Shown here: positions 12,368-23,581 of the stretch, one piece after another
Layout of the letters: each line of letters opens with the position of its first letter
Position numbering within the stretch: the stretch's first letter is position 1
Assembly (NCBI GenBank): GCA_037042915.1
Contig: CM073200.1
Span: 1,302,001 to 1,366,000 of the forward strand
Source of the DNA: Auricularia sp. M13
Taxonomy: Eukaryota > Basidiomycota > Agaricomycetes > Auriculariales > Auriculariaceae
Reading direction: 5' to 3'
Length of the DNA stretch: 64,000 nt
Notes under the pieces: generated by a model
Seen by the model: the letters and a program-made list of their open reading frames with translations, nothing else
Databases searched by the model: none
What the model was told of the DNA's origin: nothing
Made by a program: the position numbers and the translations under genes

Positions 12368-12871
12368 TGGCAATGGTGCTTTCAACACACGATGTCACCT
12401 GGCTGTGGCAATTGCGGTATTTGCATCGGAAACGGCAGGCTCGAGAAATCCTGATGTCTTTGCCTACAAAGAGGACAGACTCTCTCATGAGCACCTTTAT
12501 TATGTAAAGACTCTATCGTCCGTCGTTTACGGATCTGGAGAACACTGTGGGATCACGGACCGTGGAATCGCGCATAAACAGTCAGCTTCTCGTGCAGGGG
12601 CTGGCCATCCCGCAGCGTTCTTCTCATGCCATTTGACCTGTAGTATGCATCTTAATCATGCGCGTGCCCCTGTCATTGTGCTGTAAGGCACGGGGTACCT
12701 GTCGATGATAAGCAGGGATCTCGGGATCCGCGTCAATGCCCGGAGGCAGATGCGACCCGACGTGGGCGATTAAAAGCCGTAGGACGGAAGACCCACGGCC
12801 TACGACTAGCATCAATTTTCCACTTCGGAAAATCTGCAATGCTATGTCGTTTAACGCAATTCGGGGCTAGG
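12368..12871. other. Intergenic, convergent gene ends
   Basis: About 500 bases lie between the 3' ends of paralogue B and the MYND gene. Only short frames occur and no supportable feature was seen. Confidence 0.45.
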
Positions 12872-13953
12872 CTAGTATACAGTTTGGAAGCACTGCGAAG
12901 TGTAAGATTCTTATAGCGAGGGTGTGCATGATATGTCTTACCATATCTTTGTGCACACGCCAATGAGCTCTCTGATGCTCAGTCGAACACTTGAACATCG
13001 TCAGCCCCGCTCCAGTATGAACACTCCTAGGAGCGCCCGACTCACATATTTCGCGGTCTCACACTTGGAGCACTTCTTGAGGTTCTCTTCGTTGTTGCAA
13101 GCCGGGAACGCGCACTGGAGCCCCTCTCCGACTTTATTGTCCTTGCGCATCTTCGCAGCCATCATGAGCCACACCGGATTGAGCGTGAGAATCATCTCGC
13201 ATTGAAGGGCCGTGTCTCCCAGCAAGCAGCGGTTACGATAGCGAGACGCCCAGGTGTGAAGGATGGGTACGAGGGTATCTTTTATCGCGGGTTCAGCAGC
13301 GAGGGCTTCGAGATCGGCGCGCGATTCGTAGCAGAGGAGCGTGCAGAGCAACTGCGTGCAGCCCTCCGCACAAGCGACGCTCGGAAACGGCGAGTCCATC
13401 CGATATTCGTCGAGCGGGTACCTCGCGCGCTCTCCGCCGGGCTTCAAGGACGCCTCCCACACCGGAGCACGCGCCGCAAGCCGCCGCGCGAGGATGGCGC
13501 CCATGGACTTGCGCAATTCGACGACCTCGGGATTCTTGGTCCGCATGAACTTGAAAAAGTAAGGATGGCCCTGCAGCGCCTCTAGCATGACGTCGTACGC
13601 GCTGTAAACAGCCAGGTCCTCAGCGCGCAGCTCCCCGAAATCGCGCGTGCCCGAGACAGGCGGCGGCGACTTCCACAACTGAACGAGCTTGGGAAGGTAC
13701 AACGCCCCAAAGCGAGAGAAAACAATATCTTGCTGTATATACCATCAGCATAAACTAGTTCCGTTATGCAGATTTTCGTTCAATGTACCTGCGGCGGATT
13801 CTGGGCGATGCTTGGGATGTAATGAGCCTTCAATCTGATCCATTTCTCCTCTTCGCATCGCGGATTCAGACCCAGAAGCGAATCCTTAATACCCAATGCG
13901 ACCGCAAAATCATCAGAGAAGGGCAATTCGCTCATGCGAGGCATGGAAGACAT
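12872..13953 (-). CDS. MYND zinc-finger protein with C-terminal finger
   Basis: A probable protein-interaction factor of the fungal MYND family. The start at 13953 has a good context (CACAATG). Exon 1 ends at 13789. A 56-nt intron (13733-13788) leads to the long exon down to about 13045, and two further introns split the finger. The last 40 residues form the MYND domain: CAFPAC, KCSKC, then after an intron YCSTEHQ..HW..HK, and after the last intron the closing Cys (DMC), with a stop at 12872. The spacing fits MYND except that the CQ-position Cys is His, which can still bind zinc. The upstream 300 residues are helical and mixed-charge with no other domain I recognise. Confidence 0.8.
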
Positions 13954-14902
13954 TGTGGCGAGTTGGCGGGAAGAATGAGATGCTCGGATCACAGCGGCGA
14001 GGAACTCCGAGTCCTAACGCCGTTAAGTCCGTGGCAGATGTACTTGGAACGCGAATGTGAGAACATCGACGGAAGTGAACAGACGAGCGTCTCAATGTTT
14101 AATTCCTGACTGAAGAAAGGATAAATTTTGTTGATTATTCGATAGTTGAACGGTTGATCTTGTGAACGGTTGATCTTGCTCGTCATCGACAACTCATCGT
14201 AGTTCTCCGCTCGTCCGTAGAAATCCATTCGATGACCTGATACAGTATGCATTGGAACACGGTACCTTGGCGTCACTGAGACTCGTATCAAGCAGCTGGA
14301 GATGAGTCGGTTCGATCGTCTCCACAGTTCCAATGCAAGGTGACATTTCGCCTCCGCAGTGAGTGATTATAACGCGTAGTTCCGGTCCTACGCGGCCGCT
14401 AACAGCGACGAGAACCTTTTTCCTGGCGGCCCTGGCCAACAAAGAGGCTGCAGGCCAGAAGCGCGCTGGAGCACAATGGACGAGGGCGGTATTGGTGCCG
14501 AGCGTCGGAACAATAGGCCTCGGTATTTGTATCGCACACAGTCCGCCACAATGGGATTCCTGGCCCCCTCGCTTCTGCATCCCGCGCCTCCATTCCCAAT
14601 CGACTTGAGCTGGTCTCCAGATCTACCCGGACCCCCCTAGGTGCGTGCTCGAGGCGTGCCACTGTGCATTGAGCGCTTGCTGACATGACTCAGTGGTAGC
14701 CATTGTCAGTCGCGCCATCGCTGGCCCCTGCACGCGCTCTAACATGCTCGCTACTGCCAGGCTCTCGTTAAGTCTCGTCGAGGGCAGCGCAGTACCTCGT
14801 CGAAGCAACCCCCGTGCGCAGATCCCATGTCATGGGCGTTACGAGTCACGCTGAGCGTTGTAGCAGATTGCGCATTTCCCTTCGAAAGCAGAATTGTCCA
14901 TC
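13954..14902. other. Divergent intergenic region
   Basis: The region separates the MYND gene (-) from the F-box gene (+) and probably holds both promoters. An imperfect short direct repeat containing gttgatctt occurs near 14150-14178. No coding call is made. Confidence 0.45.
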
Positions 14903-16543
14903 ATGCGAGGGGTTCCCAGCATCGAACAGCAGCGACAGCGTAACGAGCAGCACAACGCCCGTCTTCCGATATGCTCTACCCCGAACGAAATCCTCTCTGA
15001 AATCCTCGACCATGCCGTGCACGGCGACAACGACGCTCTAGGTACGAGCTTGCCCGAATCCCTCGCGGCAGTCTGCCGTCGCTTCCGGAACATTGCGACG
15101 ACAACTCCCAGCCTGTGGACCGACATTACCTTCGGCGTCGCCTGGGAGGACGAGCCCGCGTTCTTCCATGCCGATGCTATGTATCTTGCGCGCTCCCGCG
15201 GCTGCTCCCTGGACGTCAACATCAACTGGGACCACCGCACAGAGGAGGAAAAGGAAGGAAAGCTATTTTTTGACCCAGGCGAAGAGTCTGACCAGGAGAA
15301 CGAGAAACACTGGATCGCGCCAGCCAGCGTTGACCGTGCTATCAAGCTGCTCGTTCCGCATCTGGCACGCGTCCGTACCTTCCATCTCGAGGTCGAGGTT
15401 TACTTCGTCCACCACATGTTCATCAAGGCGTTCTCCGGCCACGCAGCTCCAAGGCTCGAGGTCCTGGAGCTGCTCTGCACCAAGCTCTTTGCCCAACGAT
15501 GGCGGTTCGACCCGGAGGCGTACGCGAACCCGCTCGCGCTCTTCAACGGCGAGCTCCCGCGCATACGCCACGCCTCGTTCTTCGGAGTGCACATTGACTG
15601 GGATGCGACGCCTCTTCGCAACCTGCGCACACTCACCTTCGCCCACCACGCTGGCGAAGTGCAGCCCTCGATGCGCACCTTCCACGCGATCATGGCGGCG
15701 AGCCCCGAGCTCTCCAGACTCGAAATCCTTGGCTCCGGCGTGAATGTCGACCCGGAGGACCCGCTCCCGGAGTGCACGCCCGCTCCGCGCGTGGAGACGC
15801 TCGCGCTGAAGTGGGCAGACGCGCCGTTCCTCGAGACGCTGTTCGCCTTCTTCCCCATGGCAAACGTCCGCCGCCTCTCGCTGTCGGACTGCGCGGGCAC
15901 GGCCGCCGCAGCGCACGCGCTGCTCGAGCGCGTCGCGGCGCTCTGGCCGCGGCTCGAGTCGCTCGAGCTCGAGCGCATCTTCTTCACGTCCGACGAGCAC
16001 TTCGCGTGCGTCCTGTCGCGCCTGCCCGCGCTCGAGAGCCTCACGCTCGATCACACCGGCAGCGCGCGCGGCGTGCTCGCCGCGCTCGCGCGCTGGGACC
16101 TCGCGGGCAAGGCGCGCATGGTTCCGCGCCTGCGCGAGCTGCACCTGCTCAACGGGTGCGACGCCGAGGTGGAGGACGTCGTGCGCTACATCGAGCACCG
16201 TGCCGCGTTCGGGTACGCGCGGCTCGAGCGCGCCAGCGTTGTCCAGCCCGACTTCGACACCGAGGAGGCCGAGGACGTGCGCGTGCTCCTCGGTCCCACC
16301 GGCCAGGCGGTCGGCAAGGTCTCGTGCGAGGAGGCCGGCTGGCAGTGGAGGTGGAACGTTCTCCGCGACTGCGACGAGGGCTCCGATGGCGAAGCTGACT
16401 ACGACGCCGACACCTCCAGCACAGGTAGCCTGGCATCCACTGCTCATTGGGGAAGCCCGTCCGAGACTTCCAGCACCGACGTTGAAGCCGCCTCACCAGA
16501 CGTGTCATACCACGGCACGCTCATCGACGCGTTCGCCGTCTAA
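14903..16543 (+). CDS. Intronless F-box protein with leucine-rich region
   Basis: A likely substrate adaptor of an SCF ubiquitin ligase. ATG at 14903 is used (MRGVPSIEQQ), giving 546 residues in one exon. Residues about 25-75 match an F-box-like segment: LPICSTPNEILSEILDH, followed by LAAVCRRFRNIATTTPSLWTDI, with the typical Pro, Leu and Trp positions. The rest is Leu-rich and repeats patterns such as LESLELERIFF and LPALESLTLDH, as in degenerate LRR proteins. The C-terminus is acidic and Ser-rich. The 3' half is very GC-rich, which opens long unrelated frames on the other strand. Large families of such proteins are normal in mushroom fungi, so the target cannot be inferred. Confidence 0.85.
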   Translation: MRGVPSIEQQRQRNEQHNARLPICSTPNEILSEILDHAVHGDNDALGTSLPESLAAVCRRFRNIATTTPSLWTDITFGVAWEDEPAFFHADAMYLARSRGCSLDVNINWDHRTEEEKEGKLFFDPGEESDQENEKHWIAPASVDRAIKLLVPHLARVRTFHLEVEVYFVHHMFIKAFSGHAAPRLEVLELLCTKLFAQRWRFDPEAYANPLALFNGELPRIRHASFFGVHIDWDATPLRNLRTLTFAHHAGEVQPSMRTFHAIMAASPELSRLEILGSGVNVDPEDPLPECTPAPRVETLALKWADAPFLETLFAFFPMANVRRLSLSDCAGTAAAAHALLERVAALWPRLESLELERIFFTSDEHFACVLSRLPALESLTLDHTGSARGVLAALARWDLAGKARMVPRLRELHLLNGCDAEVEDVVRYIEHRAAFGYARLERASVVQPDFDTEEAEDVRVLLGPTGQAVGKVSCEEAGWQWRWNVLRDCDEGSDGEADYDADTSSTGSLASTAHWGSPSETSSTDVEAASPDVSYHGTLIDAFAV

Positions 16544-16979
16544 TCTCGTGTCCCCGGAAAACGCGCATCGCTGTCTCAAATCCAATCTGTCTGCTATCAC
16601 TCTGCTGTTGCTGTTGATGCTGCTTGCTCATATGTCTTTGCTCTCGTCCCGTTCACGTTGCTGTTATATGCTTCTCTCTTCCATCCCCTCCTTGCTCTCA
16701 TTTAGTACTAATTCTCGTGTCCAAAATGTATGCTTAGGTAGTTAGTTAGCCAGGTAAGTGTGTTGCGCAATACAAGTTCACAACCGTGGAGAAAGCGCAT
16801 CGGTGTGACTTTGAGCCTCAGCAGTTGTCCTTCGCACCTGTGAGACTCGGAGAGACCAAGACGAGAATGCGCATTTCGGTATGGAAAACTGTAACTGTAG
16901 ACTGTCCGTCTGGGCTGCGCGCGCAAAGGAAAAACCGATACAAGTACACTTTTACAAACCATCATTCGCGAAGCGTTTT
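16544..16979. other. Intergenic, convergent gene ends
   Basis: This holds the 3' flanks of the F-box gene and the low-complexity gene. CT-rich stretches occur at 16600-16690. No gene seen. Confidence 0.45.
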
Positions 16980-18062
16980 TCAAGGCCACGACGCCGAAAC
17001 GACCGGGCGGCCGAGGAGCGCAGGCTCGAGGCCAAGTAGCCACCTGGAACACATGGCCCTGCGCTCGTTTGCCGTGCTCCGCGCCTGGCGGTCGTCGAAA
17101 GCCATTTTTCTCGCCACGTTCACCGGCGCGGGTCTGAGTCTTCTTCCCACCGGCGCGCCGCCCACGTTATCCTCCGCGCGATAGTCAGCCGCAACTGAGT
17201 ACGCAGGATCGCCAAAGCTCGAGCGCGACGCAGACGCGTTCCAGAGCAGCTTCTCATACTCAGCCCTGAGTACACCCTCGATGACCTCGATCGGGTCGTC
17301 AGACAGGTTGCTTTCGTCGTCGTCCTCCAGCGGCGGCGTCTCAGGCGACGACGGCCAGTCGTCCGATTGCGACTCGGACGCCACTGGCAGAAGCTCGCGA
17401 TCTCTGGCCGTCGCAGCCTTCTCGCGGTGCTCCGCGCGCCGGCGGCACGACTCGGGCGAGCGCGGCTCCATACTCGCCTTGAAGTACTCCTGGATGTCGT
17501 GCGCGAAGTTGGGCGGGATGGGGATGGGTGTCAGCGGGCGGGATTCGGGCGTGAGCGGGCGGCGGGATCCGGGCCCGGGGGATGCGACCTCTGCGAGCGA
17601 GACGCGCGTGCCGCGGCGGTGACGGCGGTGCGGCGAGCGCGGGTTGAACGTGCCGTCGAAGTGATTTGCCAGCCCTTCCTCGAAGCCGGACGGGATGTGC
17701 ACCGGCGTGAACGGACGCGACTCTGGCTGGGTCGCAGTGGCGTTGCAGTCCAGATCCATTGGCGCGGTCGGACGCGTTTCAGCCAGCGCCGCGATGCGGT
17801 TATTAATCTCGCGGAGCACATCGCGCTCGCGGGCCGTCAAGCGCAGCATATCCGTGTGCGCAGGACACACCGCGCCCTGCAAGTGGCCGCTCTCCGCAGA
17901 ATAAAGGGGAGATCGGCCGCCCGTGCTCAGGGGTGTGGACGCGTATCCGGCGGTGGAAAGGGGAGTTGTGGCTGAGCTGTACGCGCTCGGCGAAGAGACG
18001 TCTGAGCCGCCGGTCGAGAGGCTCGTTGGAGGTCGGGTGAACGCGCTGCAAGTGGACGACAT
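16980..18062 (-). CDS. Low-complexity Ser/Pro-rich protein with internal repeats
   Basis: The family is not recognised. One open exon of 360 residues starts at 18062 (MSSTCSAFTR) and stops at 16980. The N-terminus has three copies of a short motif, TSLSTGG, TPLSTAG and TPLSTGG. Residues about 113-150 and 172-209 are two copies of a 38-residue unit beginning PESRPFTP and PESRPLTP and ending with PRSP plus a basic cluster. An acidic stretch (EDDDESNLSDD) is followed by a predicted helix and a basic tail. No signal or membrane span is seen. The repeated SRPxTP sites look like possible proline-directed phosphorylation sites (inference). A further 5' exon is possible. Confidence 0.6.
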   Translation of the reverse strand: MSSTCSAFTRPPTSLSTGGSDVSSPSAYSSATTPLSTAGYASTPLSTGGRSPLYSAESGHLQGAVCPAHTDMLRLTARERDVLREINNRIAALAETRPTAPMDLDCNATATQPESRPFTPVHIPSGFEEGLANHFDGTFNPRSPHRRHRRGTRVSLAEVASPGPGSRRPLTPESRPLTPIPIPPNFAHDIQEYFKASMEPRSPESCRRRAEHREKAATARDRELLPVASESQSDDWPSSPETPPLEDDDESNLSDDPIEVIEGVLRAEYEKLLWNASASRSSFGDPAYSVAADYRAEDNVGGAPVGRRLRPAPVNVARKMAFDDRQARSTANERRAMCSRWLLGLEPALLGRPVVSASWP

Positions 18063-19252
18063 GACGGACGCGGTGGCGCCTAACGGGTGTGCGCGGACCT
18101 GCGGGAGCGAAAGCGGCCGCGGGTTGGTGGTATCGGTTGCTGGTGAGATGACCCTGGTCTGCGGTGCGCTGAGGATCGGACTGCAACCTGAGGTAGCATG
18201 GTAGGAGAGCGGTGTCTTCTGGGCTGGATCACGTGATTCGAGAGCACCACGTGCAAATTTGGGCAGTATTGGCGCCTAGCGACCGTGGTAAGAAACAAGG
18301 TCACCCAAGGGCTTGGAAAACGCACAGGGCCGGAAGACGCGAGCGAGTGAACCGTCACAGACGATATTGCACGAGCCGAGCGCAGGACGACGTCCTGCGT
18401 TGGAAGGGCGCGCGTGAGGGGCTGGCGCGCAAGGAGACGAGAGTGGTCGGACGTCCTGCGCCGATGCTCGTGTGGGCCAGTCGTCGGCGCCTCGAAGCTT
18501 CTATCCATGGCGGTGGATATGCGCGGAAATGTTGGATGTGATGGAGAAAGGTAGGAATGATGGGGTTGTGAAGAGGAATAGAGAGGGGGTGAGGAAAGGA
18601 GCGATCGCAAGAAGGCCTTTTATATGGTCGGAAAGGCAAATAGGGAGACCCTGCGGAAATCCGAGGACGGGAGATCCATGGACGGGGCGATAGCTAATAG
18701 GTGCGCTGCGCCGTGACATTGTATGGCGATCGTACTTGGACGGAGTGTGTGTACTTGCTTGTGGCGTGAGTATACTTTCATCGCAAATGACCCCGGAATC
18801 GTAGAAGTCCCCCCGTGAATAATGCAATGAATTTTTTGGGGAAAAAGAGGTATAAGGCGCAGATGCCTCACCTTATTCAAATTAGAGTTCAATTGAACGT
18901 CTGCCGGAATATTCATTGCACGCCCCAAAGCACCAAGCACCAAAAATCACATATTCGTGCATGATTTCCACTTTGTAGCAGCTACGAGACATCAGTGTGC
19001 TTCATTATACCGGCAAAGAGGACTGGAGTGCCGAGGGAACACCGAGAAAATTAGATATGAACCGCGACATTGACAAATAAGCCAAGACGGGACCAAGAAT
19101 TGAGTTCGTAAGAGGCATATGTCCACGGGGATGTGTCGGGCATATTCTCGTAACTTCGAGCGTTGGCTGGGAGCATTGGCGATGTGGATGAGGTCAAAGT
19201 TCGGAGCTTCCGCCGGGACAAGCCGAACACCTTTCTTTCCGCGACCGCAACC
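18063..19252. other. Divergent intergenic region
   Basis: This 1.2 kb region lies between the low-complexity gene (-) and PHF5A (+). A minus-strand frame at 18080-18610 is Arg/Ser-rich and might be a 5' exon of the former gene, but no splice could be confirmed. Confidence 0.4.
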
Positions 19253-19754
19253 ATGTCGAAGCATCATCCAGGCACGCACACCCCAGCCACACCCTTGCTC
19301 CTCATACTAACTCTTGGGAATTCAATTAGATCTGATAATGTGCCGCCGCCAGCCTGGCATTGCCATCGGCCGCCTGTGCGAAAAATGCGACGGCAAGTGC
19401 CCGGTGTGCGACTCGTACGTGCGCCCCGACACGCTCGTGCGCATCTGCGACGAGTGCAATTTTGGTACTTACGGCGGGCGCTGCATTATTTGTGGTGCGC
19501 CTGGTGAGTAAAGAAGCTGAATATTTTTGTGTGACTCCATTGACTCAACTGTGCGCTTAGGTATTTCGGACGCGTATTATTGCGCGGAGTGCACGAGGCT
19601 GGAGAAGGACCGCGATGGGTGCCCGAAGATTGTCAATCTCGGCGCGAGTAGAACCGACTTGTTCTATGAGCGTCGCAGACTTGGTACGTGCTCGCCTGTC
19701 GTCTTTGGGTTCTTGTTGACAAATTATTTGAATCAAGGGTTTAAGAAGGGCTAG
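19253..19754 (+). CDS. RDS3: PHF5A/Rds3 splicing factor (SF3b subunit)
   Basis: A small, extremely conserved subunit of the SF3b complex of the U2 snRNP, needed for branch-site recognition. Four exons give about 108 residues: MSKHHP, then [20 protein letters not shown], the Cys-rich zinc knot with [27 protein letters not shown] and CAECT, then [13 protein letters not shown] and the end FKKG. Introns are 19272-19329, 19504-19560 and 19684-19737, and all restore the expected protein exactly. The first intron begins GC rather than GT: exon end CCAG, donor gcacgc, acceptor attag, with a ctaac branch site at 19307-19311. The stop codon lies at the left edge of the repeat described next. Confidence 0.96.
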
Positions 19755-20115
19755 CATGTTCGCTCAGACTGGGGCATCCAACCGAACGCGTGTACGATAA
19801 GCAGCTGCAGATCTTGAGCAAACAATTACAGCGCTTTGACGTTCCTAGATAGCTCGTTGACTCTTGCCAAATTCCGTCCCGCCGCGATCCTCGTAAGGCA
19901 CCGAAAGCAAATGCTCTCACATATCGCTCGTAATCGATGAAACCTCTAGGTCAGGCATAAGCTTCTTAATCAGTACTGGTGGGGTACCACTTGCTTCCAT
20001 TCCCTAATAGCCCTTTGGAATTGTAGGACGGCGCAGACAGCGTCGAGGCCATCTTTTAAGCACCAGCTTCACTGGTTGTCATGGTTCGCTTGCGACGTCT
20101 TGCTGGGCAGTACTT
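19745..20115 (+). repeat. Dispersed direct repeat, copy 1
   Basis: Similar in the same orientation to 28877-29256. The first 225 bases are strongly alike, including a perfectly shared run of over 30 bases around 19782-19815, and similarity fades to about 20115. The repeat starts within the last codons of PHF5A. Copy 2 has a frame encoding YDKQLQ and RLLVDSCQIPS; copy 1 carries the same coding-like sequence. I do not recognise the source and see no terminal repeats. Confidence 0.8.
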
Positions 20116-21119
20116 GGAACGCGGTATACGGACTCTGCTAACAACAGGGGCCACGAGCTAGAAACGCGAGGACGCGATGCGGACACATCGTATTCCGCTC
20201 ACCCACGCAGACCATTTCCAGCCGATGTTGGAGTCCCACCCGCGTGATCCTGTCAATATTGGAAAAAGACCATTCAGAAAACATTGAACAAAGGTTACAG
20301 TTTTCACCGCCGTGCTCTTCGTACTCGACCTTCCCGAGGACAACACTTGTTTATAAGACAATAAGATGTTCATCAATGACGTTAATAGCAACACGCGCCT
20401 GCGGGCAGCGCTGACGCTGTAGGGAGACATTCCCGCCAGCCTGTTTGCCTGCAGGGAGGAGGAATGGGATGAGCAACAAGTATACTACTCGATGGTGAGC
20501 CTGGATGTAGGTCTACCAAATTAATCGCGCTTGTCCCAGGTGCTGCAAGTAAAGGGCCTTCGAGTCCGGGTGGTGAGTACGCGCACAGCTCGAGCGTCGT
20601 TCGCGCGTACCGTCTTTCGCACCTCATTCAACTGCGAGTTTCCAGCGGTCAGCAAAAGTTGAACAAAGCGGACATTGCTAGCGCTACGCCTCACCCTGTT
20701 CCCGGCAACTTGCATCGACTTCAACCTGAGCGCGGGGAGCGCCGAGGATGAGGTTGCGAGCGTGATTTACTGGGATCAGGGATGCCTGCCCGATGGTGCA
20801 GTCCGAGTCGCAGGGTTCTCCTCGACATGAGGGACGGCTACAGGGCCTGCGCAATGGAGCATCTTCGGGTGGGCCAAGCTGACTTCAATGTCCAATTAGC
20901 TGCAGGTTGTTGACCTTTATACGGTACGTACAGTACTCTGCTCGTGGTCAGTTGGTCCGGTCCGCCGAGCCAAGCTGAATGCTAGGCGCAGGCACTGTCG
21001 ATCCGTCAGCTTTACGCAGAAATTAGAGTATATTCGCAATTTGGCGCACACAATCTGAAATCCTTGGAATACGGTCAGAGTGACAAAGCAGAACGAAAGC
21101 AGGAAAGGCGGGAGTAAGA
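20116..21119. other. Gene-poor stretch beside the CR block
   Basis: About 1 kb lies between repeat copy 1 and the 3' end of the minus-strand CR gene. Short frames occur on both strands without recognisable motifs. The TSAINLVDLHPG frame at 20382-20627 (-) is not assignable. Confidence 0.4.
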
Positions 21120-23581
21120 CTAAGTGAACGGACCCCAGACGATATCGTCCAGGTACGAGAACGCAAGTTCTGGGGCGTGCTGCAATTTCAACAGCGAGTC
21201 CATGTCTATGCACGCTACGGGTGGGTTGTACGGCTTCGGGCGTTTAAGAGCGCGAGTGAAGCAAAGCACACGGAGCACATTGAAGCGGACGACGTGAGCC
21301 TGGGTCCTTGCAGTTGCCAGGCTAAATGGCAAGGCTGGAGAGTCGCGCAGTATTGAAAGAAGCTTCTCTTGATCGCATGGGGACTGGTTGCACAATTAGA
21401 CACGGACCCGGGCTCTAAGATGCGGTGACGTACATTGGGATAAAACGACGTAGGTTCCTTCGGGCTGACTGTGAGAGTCCGGTGGGGACGGTCGGCGGCG
21501 AATGGATCGGTGAAGACGGTGACGAGAATTGTGCCGATGTCCTCAACGTGTAAAAAAAATAGCAGATCCGCGCCGAACTGACTGTCTGGGATGACGAAGG
21601 GCTGTTGGCCGGCGCGGAGCCACTTAAAGACGTCTTCGGGCTGTCGCGCTACAGACAACGCATGCTCCAAGGGCCACTCGTCTCTCGTTGACGCATTGAA
21701 GGACGACGGTAACGCGAGTTTAGCCTTGTGCGAACTCCAAAAAGGCGGCCTTCCCTGGAAAGTTAGGCTATAGTCCAACTCTCGGCCCAAACCCGAGAAC
21801 GCGGTCCAAAGGCAGGACGCCAGGCCAGCCGCAAAGTCAATACCGCGCACAGGGACGCTTGGCACGAGGACTTTGTGGCGAATCAGTGCAGTTATATCTG
21901 CTCGCCTTGAGTTCAGAAGCCACGAAACGAGCCGATAGAAAACAAGCGGCTCGAAAATTCTCGCCGACGCATCGGGATCGCAGAAAAGCCCAAGACCAAG
22001 ACGGACAATGTCAACGGCCTCCTCTAAGAAGACCGTACCTTCTTGAAGAAGCGCAAAGCGGAACGTAGCTTGGCGCGCCTGGCGCTTGAGGAGGCAATCT
22101 GAGATAATTTTTGAGCAGTTGATCCTGATGGCAACAGGGTAGATTGGGCGTACCGTCGAGTTGCGAATCGCGGATGATCAGCTCGTACGGGAGACGAACG
22201 AATTGAGTACCCGGACGGGAGTAACCCGTCAATAGCTGATGCAGTGAGTTCATGACGCGATCCATCTCCCGAAACCCTTCCACCAGAACGTGGGAGACGA
22301 ATACTGCGAGAAATCTATGCCTATTATGGATCAGTAAACATTGGCATGATCGGTTGTCAGGCCTGACCTACCTGCCCTGTAGCAGACTGTGTACCTCTGC
22401 GCAGTCTTCGTCGTTAAACGTCTGACCAAAGAAATGCCGCAGATAGTTCGTGGTCTTGGAGACTGTATCGAAACAGCCCAGAGAATACACCAATTTGAAG
22501 TTTGAGTACCGTGATCGTACACCGGAGATCGCATCGACGACGACATTCATGCCGACGTGCGTGCCAGCGACTAGAATCCGCTGCTCGGTGAATGCAGACG
22601 CCATGCACCGAACAAACTCTCGAAGAATCGGAGCCCAAGTCTTGCCTTTGGACGTAGCAAAAGCAGCGTCGAATGAGCTCATCGCGATCTGGGCTTCATC
22701 TAGAGCAACGAATCGAAGCCTATCATTGCATATCGCGGCAGCTGCTCGCGTCTCGGCAACGAGTTGGTCGAGGGGGAAGTATTTGAGGTCGCGTGACAGG
22801 ATCCCAAATATTTCGCTCTGCACTAAATCGTGCGGTCGTAGCTGAAGCAGTAGCCAGCGACGCCGGAGCACGTCCTCCGGGATACACAAACTGGTCCCGA
22901 TAGAAATGAAGTGGTTGAAAATGAGCAGTCGTGCCAAGAGGACGCTATGGATCAGAGTATGAGCAATAAGCTGATTGTGCACGAGGTATTGCTTCGAAGA
23001 GTGCGAGCCCTGTCCCTTCAGAATCAAAACATCGTGCAGGGCCTGACCGTCGATTCTGAAAGATGCGAGATCGCCGAGCAATTTGGTGATATCTACCGAT
23101 CCATACGGACTGGTGACGCGATGAGTGTAGCACGTGAAGTAAAGTCCCCAGCTGCGGCTTAAGACTTCCAACAGTAGACGCGTCTTTCCGGTCCCAGATG
23201 CATTGACAATAAGGCTTTAAGTCGGTGAGTATTTCTGAGGACTTTTCGGGGGATAAATCACCTGTGGGATTCAGATTCCATAACAGACTCAAGACGATTA
23301 GAGAATGCATCGTCCAAGCTTTCGAGACGACCAGCACAGTAGAGAACCAAATCAGGGTCGTATGGTGCGTCTTCGGGAGTTGGCAAAGCGGGAATGTCTA
23401 GAGAGCGGAGCTCGCTTTCTTCATCTGTCGTCCATCTTGGCGTTCCGTCGGCGTCTGGACGCGGTAACCATTGTCGAGGCTGGTCGCGGTCCGCTCGCAG
23501 GTAAGCTGTGATGCGTTCAGTCAAGCTATCCAGCAGCGGCCTGCACTTCTGCAGTAATGGTGACGCTGAAGCAGTGCTCAA
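21120..23581 (-). CDS. Crinkler-type (CR) P-loop NTPase with C-terminal nuclease-like domain, copy 1
   Basis: A member of the eukaryotic effector-like CR family, whose usual build is an N-terminal header, a P-loop NTPase, a helical segment and a restriction-endonuclease-like end. Parts seen, from the N-terminus: a header-like region at 23258-23581; Walker A ASGTGKTR near 23185; an NTPase body at 22368-23171 with Walker B-like FVALDEAQ; AGTHVG and a LLQGR end; a helical region near 22011-22330 (VEGFREMDRVMNSL); and a nuclease-fold-like region at 21215-21865 with FGADLLFF. A C-terminal tail with NVLRVL ends at 21120. The exact start is not resolved, because the first frame opens with TTG. The order of parts matches the gene at 24966-27889. 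Whether this copy is whole cannot be judged by eye. The family is known in Agaricomycetes; its cellular role here is unknown. Confidence 0.6.

Noticed and set aside
15263-16447. Long minus-strand frame (394 codons) opposite the F-box gene
   Set aside because: It is rich in Arg/Ala/Gly/Glu with no motif. It is an antisense shadow of a GC-rich coding exon.
21120-21150. YLDDIVWG resembling a reverse-transcriptase YxDD box
   Set aside because: No other RT motif is nearby on either strand, and the position fits the C-terminus of the CR gene.
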